In this document: in pieces, positions 46,022 through 57,738 of the stretch
How the letters are laid out: every line of letters starts with the position of its first letter
How positions within the stretch are numbered: the stretch's first letter is position 1
Assembly (NCBI RefSeq): GCF_040712315.1
Contig: NC_134017.1
Coordinates: forward strand, 28,441,273-28,505,272
DNA: 64,000 nt
Reading direction: 5' to 3'
From: Castanea sativa
Lineage: Eukaryota; Streptophyta; Magnoliopsida; Fagales; Fagaceae
The notes under the pieces: model-generated
Seen by the model: the letters and a program-made list of their open reading frames with translations, nothing else
Told to the model about the DNA's origin: nothing
The model's database searches: none
Position numbers and translations under genes: made by a program

Positions 46022-49000
46022 AAGGAGTACATCGATGTCTTTGCCTAAGAGTACCATGAGATGCCCGGTTTGGATCCTAACCTAGTAGCACATGCCCTTA
46101 ATGTGGAACCAGGGGCAAAACCAGTAGTGCAGCCCATGCGGACATTCCATCCTAAGGTTGAAGCTCAGATTATTCAAGAAGTTCAAAAGCTCCACAGCTG
46201 GGTTCATCAAGCTTATCATGCACCCGAAGTGGCTTTCAAATATTGTACTGGTCAAGAGAATGGACAAATACGATGCTGTGTTGACTTCAGAAATCTTAAT
46301 AAAGCATGCCCTAAAGATGAGTTTCCACTTCCAAATATGGATATGCTCATTGATTCAGCTGCTGGGCATGCTATGTTTTCATTCATGGATGGTTTTAGTG
46401 GTTATAATCAGATTAGAATGTCATCCAAAGATGCAGCCAAAACAGCCTTCCGAACTCCTATGGGTAATTTTTACTATACTGTCATGCCCTTCGGTCTCAA
46501 AAATGCCAGAGCCATATATCAAAGGACTATGACCGCAATCTTTCATGACAAGCATAAAGAGATTGAGGATTATGTGGATGACATTGTTGTGAAGTCCAAA
46601 ACAAGAGAGGATCATCTTGTTATCTTGCGAAAGGTTTTTGAAAGATGTCGACTCTACAAGCTTCACATGAATCCACTCAAATGTGCCTTTGGAGTTGCGA
46701 CTGGGAAATTTCTAGGATTTCTTGTCCACCAAAGAGGCATAGATGTTGATCCTAGCAAAGTGCAAGCCATTGCTACTATGAAGCCACCTATTACACTCAC
46801 TCAACTTAAAAGCTTCCTTGGTAAACTCTCATACATTCGGCGGTTTATTCCCAGTCTCGCTGCCCTCACAGCTATCTTTACACCATTGCTAAAAAAAGGA
46901 AGACCCTTCCGCTAGGATTCCAAATGCCAGCAGACATTTCTCTAGCTGCAGCAACTCATGACCAGACTGCCAATCGTATACGCACCCATACCAGGGAAAC
47001 CACTTAAGTTATATTTGGCCACCAATGATGAGGCAATAGGAGCACTTATAGCCCAAGATGATCAAGAAAGGATCGAGCGACCGGTTTATTATGTTAGCAA
47101 AAAACTAAAAGATGTGAAAACCCGCTACCTAAGGGCTGAAAGAGCTTGTCTTGCTCTGATATATGCTGCCTAGCAGCTGCGTCATTATCTGCTAGCTCAC
47201 ATGGTACAACTCTTAACAAAATCTCATCCAATCCACTCACTCTTGAGGCGACCGGTCCTTTCCGGAAGGCTAGCACAATGGCTATTACAATTATCTGAGT
47301 TTGAGATCATAGCAATTACCCCAATGGCTGTGAGGGGTCAAGCCATCGCTGATTTACTATCAAACTTCCCTAGAGAAGACAGCTGGGACATTACTGATGA
47401 ACTACCTGGAGATCTGTCAGCAGTTGTACTGATGGAAGCAGCTGGGGCTGCTTGGACCCTGCGATTTGATGGATCCTTTACCACCTCTGAAGGAGGGGCT
47501 GGGATAGTCCTATCCAAAAATACCGGAGAAGCAGTGGCTATGTCATTCAAATTTGATTTCCTGTGCACCAACAATATGGCTGAATATGAAGCATATCTTA
47601 CAGGCCTAGCGGTAGCTCGTGAAATGGGTATCAAGCATCTTCAAGTAATCCGAGACTTGAATTTGGTTGTTTGTCAAGCTAGAGGAGACTTTGCACTCAA
47701 GGAACCATCTTTAGCTCCATATAGAGCTATGGCTCAAAGGTTGGAGGACTCTTTTGAAGAATTCAATATTGAACACTACTTAAGGTCCAACAATCGCTTT
47801 GCCGATGCTCTAGCCACATTGGGATCAAAAGTCAGATTTGAAGGTGCAACTACAGATGTAACTATTGTGAAAAGGCCTATCCCAGTCATACAAATGTTGA
47901 AGGAAGAATTCTTTGAGCAACTGCTGGGTTAGACAGATTGGCGGTCTCCCATTAAAGAAGCATTATTATCACCATATGAGAAAGATCATTTGAAGGTGCT
48001 CAAAGATTATGCTCTAATGGCTGGAGAGTTGTACAAGAAGCTGCCTGAAGGAGTTTAGCTAGATGCTTGAGCCTTGGTGAGTCCACTAAGCGATTAAAAG
48101 AAGTCCATGAAAAATCCTGTGGTGCTAGCGGTTCTGTCAGTCTCTACAGACACCTCCAATGGTTGGGTTATTACTAGCCATAAATGAGCAAATAAACTGC
48201 TACTTTCCAAGAACAGTGCATCGGTTGCCAATACACTTTTGATCAGAAGGATTTGTGTGCAGCCTTTACCACTAGTGATTGGCGGATACCCCTCCTTGAA
48301 TATCTTATAGAGGGAGTCTTGCCCGATAATCATGAGGAGGCCTACCGCTTGAAAAAGTTGGCTACTCGCTATTTTGTGGAAGGGGGTATCCTTTTTCGAA
48401 AGGGGTTCAAGGGGGAGCCTTTGAGATGCCTAGGGACCCCCAAAGCACAATCGGCTATGCAAGAGGTACATGCGGGGGAGTGTGGTGACCATCAAGGCAA
48501 GAGGTGACTTCTCCAACAGTTGCTCAACCTGGGGTATTTCTGGCCCACCATGAAACAAGATGCAGCTGAATGTGTGAAGACTTGCCATACTTGCCAAGTC
48601 CATGGGAATCTCATACATACTCACCCCACCAATCTCCAAAACATGATGACTCCTTGGCCATTCCATACTTGGGGGCTTGACCTAATAGGCCCCATCAATC
48701 CACCATCCAAGGGTCATATTTGGATACTAGTGGCCACAGAATACTTCACAAAATGGGTTGAAGCCGTTTCCCTAAAGAAGGCTACAAGCCCAGCCATTGC
48801 GAATTTTATCCGAGAGCATATAATTTGTATATTTGGCATTCATCACAAGATTGTTACAAATAATGGCACTCCTTTTGTCAATAAAGATGTCTGAAAATTA
48901 CTTGACCATCACCACATCAAGCACTGAAGGTCCACTCCTTATTATCCACAAGGTAATGGCCAAGCGAAAGCCACCAACCGAGTGCTATTAAGGATTCTTA

Positions 49001-49047
49001 GCAAGATGGTGCATGAATATGGGGTGGCTGGACTGAACACCTGCTAG
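46022..49047 (+). pseudogene. pol: Pol of element B: RT, RNase H, second RNase H, integrase
   Basis: Reverse transcriptase (46061-46915) with Val-Asp-Phe-Arg-Asn-Leu-Asn-Lys and the catalytic Tyr-Val-Asp-Asp (46570-46581). RNase H 46958-47173. A connector leads to the second, archaeal-type RNase H (about 47452-47840; Leu-Arg-Phe-Asp-Gly-Ser start). Integrase zinc region and core lie in another frame (48253-49047). In-frame stops fall at 46046, 46913, 47171 and 47930, then a frame change before 48253 and a stop after the zinc-finger His pair. In the integrase core the first Asp is kept (48679), the second is Asn (48859-48861) and the Glu is Lys (48967-48969). The dual RNase H puts it in the Tat lineage. 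Confidence 0.85.
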
Positions 49048-49396
49048 AAATCCAATGGGCATCTTCGATTAAAATAGTCATGAATGCAATAAGTATTTTC
49101 AAAACTATGTATATGATTTCCATAACTATATTTCTGCCTGAATGTACTATTCTTTGATAAATAAATCATTTTTCACAAAATGAATTCATGTACATGAGCA
49201 TAAACAAAGACATAGCTTGCACAGCTGGGGAAATATTGAGTTACCACATAAGGTTCATATGGCTGTGCACCTTTGCACAAAACACAGCCTGCATAGCTAA
49301 ATAAACCCAAAATTCATAACATGTTTCATCACATCATATTTCAAAAACAACTGTCTAAAATACCAAGCTGCTAATTATAATAAAAGAAAAGAAAAG
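49048..49396. other. Spacer between integrase and antisense gene
   Basis: AT-rich, no open frame. The corresponding position holds tandem repeats in elements A and C, but none is seen here. Confidence 0.5.
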
Positions 49397-50105
49397 CTAG
49401 TCAAATAAGCCATCGCCAAAGGTTTTCGCTGAGGAAGAAGCACCTCCAGCTGACAAAGACTGCACCATGTCATCTCTCTTACTCAGTAAAAGTGAAAGCT
49501 CAGCTCTCTTTGCTGTAATTTCTTTCTCAAGATCAGCTATCTTCACTATAAGCTCATCTTCTCCAGCAATACAAGTCTCAACAGTAGCCTGAATCTTATC
49601 AAGAATGAATTGAACTCCAAACTTCATGAATAACAAGTCCTTAAGAGCATTCTTCCACTCAAGTGCTTTCTTCAAGTTTGAACTCTCAAGCTTGGTACAT
49701 TGCATATCTAGCGATACAGCAATGAGCAATTGAAGTCCAGATTTCCTCAATGGAACACCTAGCTTGCATCCGATTAGGAAGTGTGGATGTATCCTTACAA
49801 TTGCTGCTAGCAGTGGCTGACCTTTTAAAGGAATCTCTGACCGCTGGAACATGACAGTACAGCCTGAAAGGGGATGGAAGTCAGCTACCACTTTCTCATT
49901 CTCCTCATCCTCTGCAAATTTCTCCAAAAAGTCTTCAAGGCTCATTCCCTTGGTGGCAGCACCAAAAGATTCAACCTCCAACACTGCAAGAAGAAGAAGG
50001 ATGGTTATGTCCCCAGCAGTAATAGAAAAGTATTCACACAGCCAAGTGTTATTGAACAAAAAGCTCACTTCACTATTCACATAAACAACTCAAATACATC
50101 ATACC
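49397..50105 (-). pseudogene. Antisense gene of Tat element B, last exons
   Basis: On the strand opposite pol. Last exon 49983-49397 begins after a CTTCTTCTTGCAG acceptor and ends at a TAG stop. Its end forms a likely coiled coil (Ile-Ala-Asp-Leu-Glu-Lys-Glu-Ile) with an acidic/Gly-rich tail. The previous exon ends at 50105 with a GTATGATG donor, and splicing gives a continuous frame. Upstream, coding character continues to about 50300 in broken frames. Position and architecture equal those of the antisense genes of A and C, but the sequence is different. Function unknown. Confidence 0.6.
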
Positions 50106-50811
50106 TGGAGGTTCTTTGCTTTGGTGAACGTCATGAACAGTCGAAGAAACTACTTTTCTTTGGCTGGGCACACCAGCAACAGCTTCCTCAGATCCTTGCT
50201 AGCATGATCTTTGTTGGACTCCCCAACAGCAGCTTCTCCAGCAATAACAGTGATCTCAGGAACCTTGTTAGCAGCTTTCTAGCAATCACAGACTCCTCAT
50301 TAGATAGCTCTAGCTCTAGCAAATTCACATCTCCCATGAATAGGGGCTGGCAGGAGCTCTTTCCGTTGGAACTGCAGGTCTATTATACCAGAAGCAGCTG
50401 GGACCCATGCTGTCTCATGACTGGGGGCTTTACCCTTCAAAATTCACTTCTTTCACACCCTAGGTGGGCTGACATGAGGAGCTCCAACTGCTGAGAACAA
50501 AGGAGATGAACAATACCATGGGTCTTGCAGCGGTAACAAGGGCTCTCCCAACCTAACCTCTACATCAGAACCCCCAGTAGATGATTCAGTCGCACCCCCA
50601 GCCGTAGCCTCACTTTCTGGCATAGCCAACCCAGCAGTGCTATCATCACCAAAACCCAGCAGTTCTCCTCCTTCAGCCTTCAGCCATAACTCACTGAAGC
50701 AGAGATATTATTTTCTCAGAAACAAAAGAAAGGTAGAAACCCACTATTCACAACTGCCACCAAATTTCAAACTTGCACGTGTGACCAAACAGAAACTACT
50801 CACACGTGATT
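50106..50811. other. Remains of upstream antisense exons and 3' untranslated region of element B
   Basis: Ser/Pro/Ala-rich coding character appears on the minus strand, but stops and frameshifts prevent a model. Several CCCAGCAG-type motifs occur. Confidence 0.4.
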
Positions 50812-50823
50812 CGGCGGGCTAAA
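50812..50823 (+). promoter_or_regulatory. Polypurine tract of element B
   Basis: CGGCGGGCTAAA directly before TGTTGAGG at 50824. It is less purine-pure than usual but in the exact position, and it echoes 35068-35079. Confidence 0.6.
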
Positions 50824-52468
50824 TGTTGAGGTACAAATTTTTGGGCCCTAATTTCTTTAGCCCACTTACAAAATACCCATAGAAGCCCAAGAATTATTTT
50901 GAAAGCCCACATTAATATCTCCCACAAATATTTTCTACATATATAAGCCCTACAAATTACTTTGGGCCCTCTTACAATATTACCCATTATATTCCACATA
51001 TTATCCAACTTGGGTTTTCACAAAAATTACCTATCACATTGCTACCAACATTGGGCCATAAAAATATACTTCCTCCACTACAAAAAACCCAAAATCATTT
51101 AACTTGTGGGCAAGACCCAAAAAGCCCAACAAAACCCTTTACTAAACCTGTTGCTACATAGCACCTTTCTAAGCCCGTTGCTACTTGGCACATCTAAGCC
51201 CGTTGCTACACGGCATTTTAAAGCCCATTGCTACACGGCACCTTTCTAATCCCGTTGCTACACGGCACCTCTAAGCCCGTTGCTACACGACACCTTTCTA
51301 AGCCCGTTGGTACACGACACGTATAAGCCCGTTGCTACAAGGTACCTTTCTAAGCCCGTTGCTACATGGCACCTCTAAGCCCATTGCTGCATGGCACCTT
51401 TCTAAGCCCGTTACTACACAGCACCTCTAAGCCTGTTGCTCCATGGCACCTTACAAGGCCCGTTGCTACACGGCACCCCTAAGTCCGTTGCTACACGGCA
51501 ATCTCACAAAGTCCGTTGCTACACGACAGCATCTTTACAAAATCTCAAACTATTTTACAAAACCCAAATACTAATTTGGCAAACTATTTTACAAAGCCCA
51601 AATACTAATTTGGCAAACTATTTTAGCAAAGCCCAAATACTAATTTGGCAAACTATTTTGCAAAGCCCAAATACTAATTTGGCACTATTTTAGCAAAGCC
51701 CAAATATTATTTGGCAACTATTCCGATTATTTCCTAAAGCCCAAATATTATTTAGCAACTATTTCATGAAGCCCAAATATTATTTGGCAACTATTTCAAC
51801 TATTTCCAAAAGCCCAAATAATATTTGGCCACTATTTCCACAAAGCCCAAATAATATTTGGCAATTATTTCCAAAAGCCGAAACAATATTGGGCAACTAT
51901 TCCATAAATATTTTGGCAACTATTTCAACTATTTCCAAAAGCCCAAACAATATTTGGCAACTATTCCATAAAGCCCAATATTATTATGGCAAGTATTTCA
52001 ACTATTTCCAAAAGCCCAAGTAATATTTGGCCACTATTTCCAAAAGCCCAAACAATATTTGGCAACTATTCCATAAAGATTTTGGCAACTATTTCAACTA
52101 TTTCCAAAAGCCCAAACAATATTTGGCAACTATATCATATAGCCCAATATTATTATGGCAACTGTTTCAACTATTTCCAAAAGCCCAAATAATAATTGGC
52201 CACTATTTCCAAAAACTCAAACAATATTTGGCAACTATTTCCAAAAGCCCAAATAATATTTGGCCACTATTTCATAAAGCCCAATATTATTTGGCAACTA
52301 TTTCCTAAAGCCCAAAATATTATTTGACAACTATTTCATGAAGCCCTATATTATTTTGGCAATTATTTCAACTATTTCATAAAGCCCAATGTCATCTTGG
52401 CAACTATTACTAAAAGCCTAAATGCTATTTTTTGGCACATATTTACAAAACTTAAATATTATCTTAAC

Positions 52469-53460
52469 TGTTGGGAAATTTAGACCCCGGTTGATACAAT
52501 TAACAAGTTTTAAACCCAAGTTGTTAATTAGATTTATTATGTATAAAACTTGTTAAAACAACAAACATCAATATCATGTAAAAACTAAGTGCAGCGGAAA
52601 AATAAATAAGACAAGATATGATGACTCAAGAAAACCAATGAAACCAACCAGTTTCACAGTAAAAAAACCTAGGGGAAACCTTCCCAAAAAGCAATCCACT
52701 ATAGTAAAGAGAAGTTTCAGATCTAGTACAAAACCTTTGTCCCTAGACTCTACAATCCCCGTAGATGAACTCGCAGCAGAAACCTTCTACCGCTTCAAAA
52801 CCTCTGAACTCTTCAATATATGAATGCCACCCTTTGATGCACGGATCCCAGTACATGACTAACTCCTTTGCACGAATCCGAGTACGTGACTCACTCACTA
52901 ACTTGAGAAAGAAGAAAGTTGGTTGCAAAGTTCTTCACTTCATCAACAATGAAGATCAAGAAGCACTTGGTTACAAAACCCTAAGGCGCAAAGACGCAGT
53001 AGCTTCTTTTTGAGAGAATAAGGCTTCGGTTACCTTTTGCATATGTTCTCCTTGTATTCTCTTATGTGACGGCCTCTAAAATATGCCTTATATATGTCTA
53101 GGGTTGTGAGAAAAGAAACCCTACACAAATACAAAAGCTTGGCCCAAAACTCAAATCTGAAAATTCTGATTTCCGTAACCTCAATAGATAGACTCGATAG
53201 ATAGCATCTGTTGAGCCTCATTAAACCTCGATAGATAGCTATCTGTCGAGCAACTGTCGAGTAGGTGTCCAGCAGCTATCCGCAGGTGTCCAGCTTTAGT
53301 AAACACCTTTTCTTCACTTATTTCTTGGTCCAATCTTCATAGCTTTAAGACTTGAGCAACATGTTCTTTGAAGTATTAAATACATCCTAGATCAATCCAA
53401 ATACAAGTAAAGTGCGTTTTGTCAAAGGATTAACCAATTACATAAAATATGTCCTTAACA
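52469..53460 (-). mobile_element. Solo LTR inside the 3' LTR of element B
   Basis: 992 bp from TGTTGGG to TTAACA, flanked by TTAAC on both sides (52464-52468, 53461-53465). The uninterrupted site is present once in the other LTR of element B at 41390-41394. Its last 60 bases (AAGTGCGTTTTGTCAAAGGAT...) and a TTTGATGCACGGATCCCAGTA block match the LTRs of the 5-kb element at 80-5121, so both belong to one LTR superfamily. Confidence 0.9.
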
Positions 53461-54405
53461 TTAACAATTATTTCACTTATACTAAACCCCTTACTCATGA
53501 GAAAAATAAATACTCCTCTTACAAAACTTATAAAAGCCCATGTATATCATCCATGGCAAAGCTTTCATTTTGTAGGGATGATCAAGCCCAAACAAGCCCA
53601 AATATAAAGCCCAGTTGGGGCCAGCCCAGGCCATACTCAAGTCCCAGCAGCTAGAGCTCACGTGAGCCAACCAGCCAAAACTCAACACAAATTCAGCAGC
53701 TGGAGCCCACTTCCACCAGGTTCCAACTTGTCCAATTAAGTCAGCACAGTACACATGTCCATCAGAGGTTGAATCCTTCCTCTACAAGCTGAAATATCAT
53801 TATTTATTGTGTAACATAAAGCTGAAACAGACTTGACATAAGGCTGAAAAGACTTAACCAAAAGCTGAAAGCACTTCAGCCAGCCATCTCCTCTTTCTCC
53901 TCCAACCCATTTGGTCAAGCATAAAAGGCAGCCATGACTAGGCCATTAAAGCTCCTAAAGCAAGCTGAAATCAACTCATTTTAATGTTAAAAAATATGTA
54001 TTTTCTGGTTCATGGACCAAGCACATGAACCCCTCATGGGGAAACTTAGGGAAATACGGTTTGAAGGGCACCAAGGGGATCCTAGTAGAGTTCCCAGCAA
54101 ATGCTCCTAGGTTGACACCTGGCTTGGGGTGATGCAACCTGCCTTTAGGAGCTCTGAATCTAGTAAGCAGCACAGCCAAGGTCATTAGCTTAATGTATGC
54201 TCTAACCCCATCAGCTAAGACCAATCAGCATTAATGCTAAGTCAGAATCCCAGTTGAAATTACCCAAAAAAAAACAGCAAGAGTCTTCCAAATAGTCAAG
54301 CTTACCATTCTTGGCTAACACTCTAAGAATGAATCCCTAAGGATTTTTTGAAGATTGGGAAAGATTTGGCAAAAGTTATTTGCCAATTGCCCCCTAAATC
54401 TCAAC

Positions 54406-54413
54406 TATAAATA
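54406..54413 (+). promoter_or_regulatory. TATA box of element B 3' LTR
   Basis: TATAAATA followed by GAACCC and a purine-rich leader, the probable core promoter of the LTR. The 5' LTR has TACAGATA at the same place. Confidence 0.6.
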
Positions 54414-54834
54414 GAACCCTCCATTAATGCCTCAAGGGAGGGGGGAAGAACACACCAAGAAACACACTTACAGAGAAAAACTCTCACAAAAACCCTTCTG
54501 TTTCAGCTTCTCAAAATCCAAGCAAAGTTCTAAGTCACAAAACTTTCATTCTCAAGCATGGAAACTGAGTTCCCCCACTCCTAGGTCAAAAACACCTCTC
54601 ATACCTCTACTTAAAAACATACAGCTCCTCCTCAACAGAAAGTCCAGCAGCCCTACTATACACTCTCACTCAAAACTCATGCCTCTCACAAATGACTCTC
54701 TCTACCCATTACATATACTACATCCAAGAGCATGCTTTGGCACCATAATGATCTTGTTGCACTAGCTAGGATCTCTCTCTCTCTCTCCCTTCATCTCACA
54801 CTAAGCTTTCCTCATTATTTACTATCATGGAACC

Positions 54835-55309
54835 TGATGGTACTGACGAATACGTAACTGACGAGGATAATTATAGACGAAGTTGCCTTCATGGACGAAC
54901 ATGACCAATATCCGCGTCATCGAAAAATTAATGCCATTCAATGCTGCCAATAAAGCTCCAACCGTTACAAGACCAGCTGGACGAACCGACGGGAACGCAT
55001 TAAAGTCCATAACTCCACCAGAGACGTTATCAAGGAGTCATTAACACTCCAACGGCTACAATCCCCAAGGGTATATAAAACCCTCGCAACACCAATACAA
55101 GGTACATAAAAAAAACATCACCACCTGAATCATTTTTTCTGGTATTTTGATCATTATCTTCCTTGATACTAACTTTATCATCGGAGGCGTTGTGGCAGGC
55201 ACCACACCGGTGACCACTTGGGTAAATTCCTGCTCCCACAGGTTCATCAGAATACTTACAGGAGTCGTCTGGACGAATCCAAGCAAATCAACGAGATACT
55301 GCTTCATCA
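54835..55309 (+). repeat. 5' LTR of element C
   Basis: 475 bp, TGATG... to ...CATCA, rich in GACGAA/TTCGTC motifs. A probable TATA site, TATATAAAA, lies at 55073. Homologous to 24490-24962 of element A. Confidence 0.85.
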
Positions 55310-55312
55310 GTT

Positions 55313-55330
55313 TGGCGCCGTCTGTGGGAA
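55313..55330 (+). promoter_or_regulatory. Primer binding site of element C
   Basis: TGGCGCCGTCTGTGGGAA, three bases after the LTR end, the TGGCGCC form typical of Tat-type elements. The tRNA was not determined. Confidence 0.65.
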
Positions 55331-55374
55331 GCGACTTTGTCATACAACGAGAACGCAGTTCCCACCAGCTCCAG

Positions 55375-57738
55375 ATGGAATCCAACCCGGACTCAGCGGC
55401 CTTGGCACAGCAAGTCCGGAATCTCGCAGCCACCGTCGAAGAACTTACAAGACAGAATCATGAGATGAGACAGAGGTTACAGCAAGAAGAGAACCGGTCA
55501 AGAGCTGTTCAAGAAGACGAAGGGGGTAGCCATGGGAGGAGTGATCGACGGAGAACGGTAACCCCAGAAGAGCAGCATTCTGACATCCTCCAAGAGATGA
55601 GGAAGGAGATGGATGAATTAAGAAACGCCATCAAAGAGAAGACTGATCGAAGCCTGGATAAAATGGTCAGAGCGACGGACTCTCCTTTTACCATAGCAGT
55701 CCTAGAAAGACCGGTACTGGCAAAATTCCGGCTACCTCAGCTTGAGCCTTTTGACGGGCTCAAGGACCCCCAAGATCACCTTAACACCTTTAAGACGACC
55801 TTAGGCCTTCAACAGCCCCCTGACGAGATCATGTGTCGTTCATTCCCAACTACGCTGAAGGGAGCTGGACGAGAGTGGTTCACAAGATTGCCAACTTCGT
55901 CCATCGATAACTTTGAGCAGTTAAGTAGTGCTTTCCTGCGCCATTTCGTCGGGGGGCAACGACCCAAAAGACCAGTGGATCACCTACTCACTATTAAGCA
56001 AGGAGAGAGGGAGACCTTGCGATCGTATCTAAAACGCTTCACTCGGGAGACCCTAGAGGTGGACGATGCAGACGATAAGGTCTAGCTGACGACATTTAAG
56101 GCAGGGCTTAAGTCCAGAGAATTCGTCGTCTCGTTAGCAAAGAATCTGCCCTGGACGATGGCAGAGATGTTATTGAAAGCTCAAAAGTACATGAACGCTG
56201 AGGACGCACTGGCAGCCATCGTAGACAAAGGGAAGCTAAAGACGGAAGGAAGGAAGGAAGACGAACGCAGGGGACAAAAGAGGGAGCGTCCGAGCCGCCG
56301 GAGAGGTGACACCGACAGACGGAAAGACGAGAAAGCTCCACGACCGGTAAAATTCACACCCCTAATTATGCCTGTTGACAAAATTTTGACACAGATCCAG
56401 GATCAACACCACCTAAAGTGGCCAAAGCCCTTGCACTCGTCACCAAGTGTACGGGACAAGAGCAAATACTGCCGATTCCACAAGGACCACGGCCATTACA
56501 CAGAAGATTGCCGAGATCTGAGGGGACAGATAGAAGAACTGATACAGAAAGGAAAACTTCAGAAGTTTGCCAAGAAGGGGGACTCCAGCAGGTTCAGAGA
56601 GGGCGACACGAGCCAACGAGAGCCCTCGTCCAAAAACGAGAGTCGCCGATCTCAACCACAAGAAGTGATCGGGGAGATAAGCACGATAGCAGGAGGACCT
56701 TTCATGGGGGGATCGTACAGGTCCCTCAAGAAAACGTACCAGAGACAAGTAAACAGTGTCCACATGGAACCCCCGTTGAAACACAGACGGACGAACCAAG
56801 ATATATTCTTCAGCGAAGAGGACGCGAGGGGAGTCAGGCAGCCCCATAACGACCCGCTGGTGATAACACTCACAATTGAAGGGTTCAATACTAAAAGGAT
56901 CCTCATCGACAACGGTAGCTCTGCAGACATTATGTACCTATTGGCCTTCCAACAATTGAAACTAAGCCCTGGTAAATTGCGTCCGTTTGAGTCCCCCCTC
57001 GTCAGCTTTAGCGGTGACCGGGTGTACCCCAAGGGCATTGTGACACTAAAAGTCACGATACGCACATACCCGAAGCAGCAGACTCGTCATCTGGACTTCC
57101 TGGTTGTAGACTGCCCCTCTTCGTACAATGTGATCATTGGAAGGCCCACGCTCAACCAATGGAAGGCAGCAATGTCCACCTACTGCCTAAAGATAAAATT
57201 CCCGATTGAAGAAGGGGTCGGTGAGGTAAAAGGAGATCAAGTCTTAGCCAGAGAGTGCAATCAAGCCGTGTTGGCTGCAGGAGAAAACCACACATGGACG
57301 ATTGAAAGAGAAAAAGAAGATAACATGGAAGTCCTAGAAACGGTAGAACTCGTTGAGGGGGAAAGCTCGAAGGTGACGAGAATAGGTACAACTATAAGCC
57401 CCGAGATGAGGAATGAGCTCGTCCGTTTCCTTAAAGGAAATTTGGACGTATTTGCATGGAGTCACGAAGATATGCCGGGCATACCATGCCGGGTAATCCA
57501 GCACGAGTCAAGATGCATCCCGAGAAGAAACCCGTCCGGCGAAGAACGACGGGTCTTTGCCCCCGAACGAAACCAAGCAATCATGGAAGAAGTTAACAGT
57601 TGTTGCGGTGTGCTTCAACCGAGAAGTTTATTATCGCTAATGGCTGGCCAACGTCGTGTTAGTGAAGAAAGCAAATGGAAAATGGAGAATGTGTGTAGAC
57701 TTCACGGACCTAAACAAAGCACATCGTCCGAAAGATAG
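55375..57738 (+). pseudogene. gag-pro: Gag-protease of element C, one nonsense codon
   Basis: ATG at 55375. A Gln/Glu-rich coiled-coil start, then the gag domain (about residues 115-240, including Trp-Phe-Thr-Arg-Leu), a very basic Arg/Lys/Glu region, a CX2H-X4-H-X4-C-like knuckle (Tyr-Cys-Arg-Phe-His...His-Tyr-Thr-Glu-Asp-Cys), then an aspartic protease with Ile-Asp-Asn-Gly-Ser-Ser-Ala-Asp (about 56901-56924). One in-frame TAG at 56083-56085 (probably from CAG). The frame stays open into the protease-RT linker (Trp-Ser-His-Glu-Asp-Met-Pro-Gly-Ile) and leaves the true frame near 57600. Roles as in other Gypsy elements: particle formation and polyprotein cleavage. Confidence 0.85.

Larger units (their letters stand above)
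29369..54834 (+). mobile_element. Ty3/Gypsy Tat-type element B with very long, array-filled LTRs, nested and interrupted
   Basis: Proposed extent. A 203-bp LTR start (29369-29571) closely matches the start of the 3' LTR at 50824, and the rest of the 5' LTR resumes at 40273 (matching 51187 of the 3' LTR). It ends at 43408 next to a primer site. The interior holds gag-pro, pol and an antisense gene. The 3' LTR starts at 50824 after a polypurine tract and is cut at 54834 by element C; its last 0.64 kb should lie beyond the window. Two RNase H domains mark it as Tat type, distinct from A and C. Joining 29369-29571 to this element is an inference; it could belong to a separate relative. Confidence 0.6.
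50824..54834 (+). repeat. 3' LTR of element B, interrupted
   Basis: Starts TGTTGAGGTACAAATTT. Contains the CCGTTGCTACACGG array (51150-51540), the palindromic array (51540-52463), a solo LTR insertion (52469-53460), and a unique part with an intact TATAAATA box. It is cut by element C at 54834. Comparison with 42774-43408 shows about 0.64 kb of LTR is missing from the window. Confidence 0.8.
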
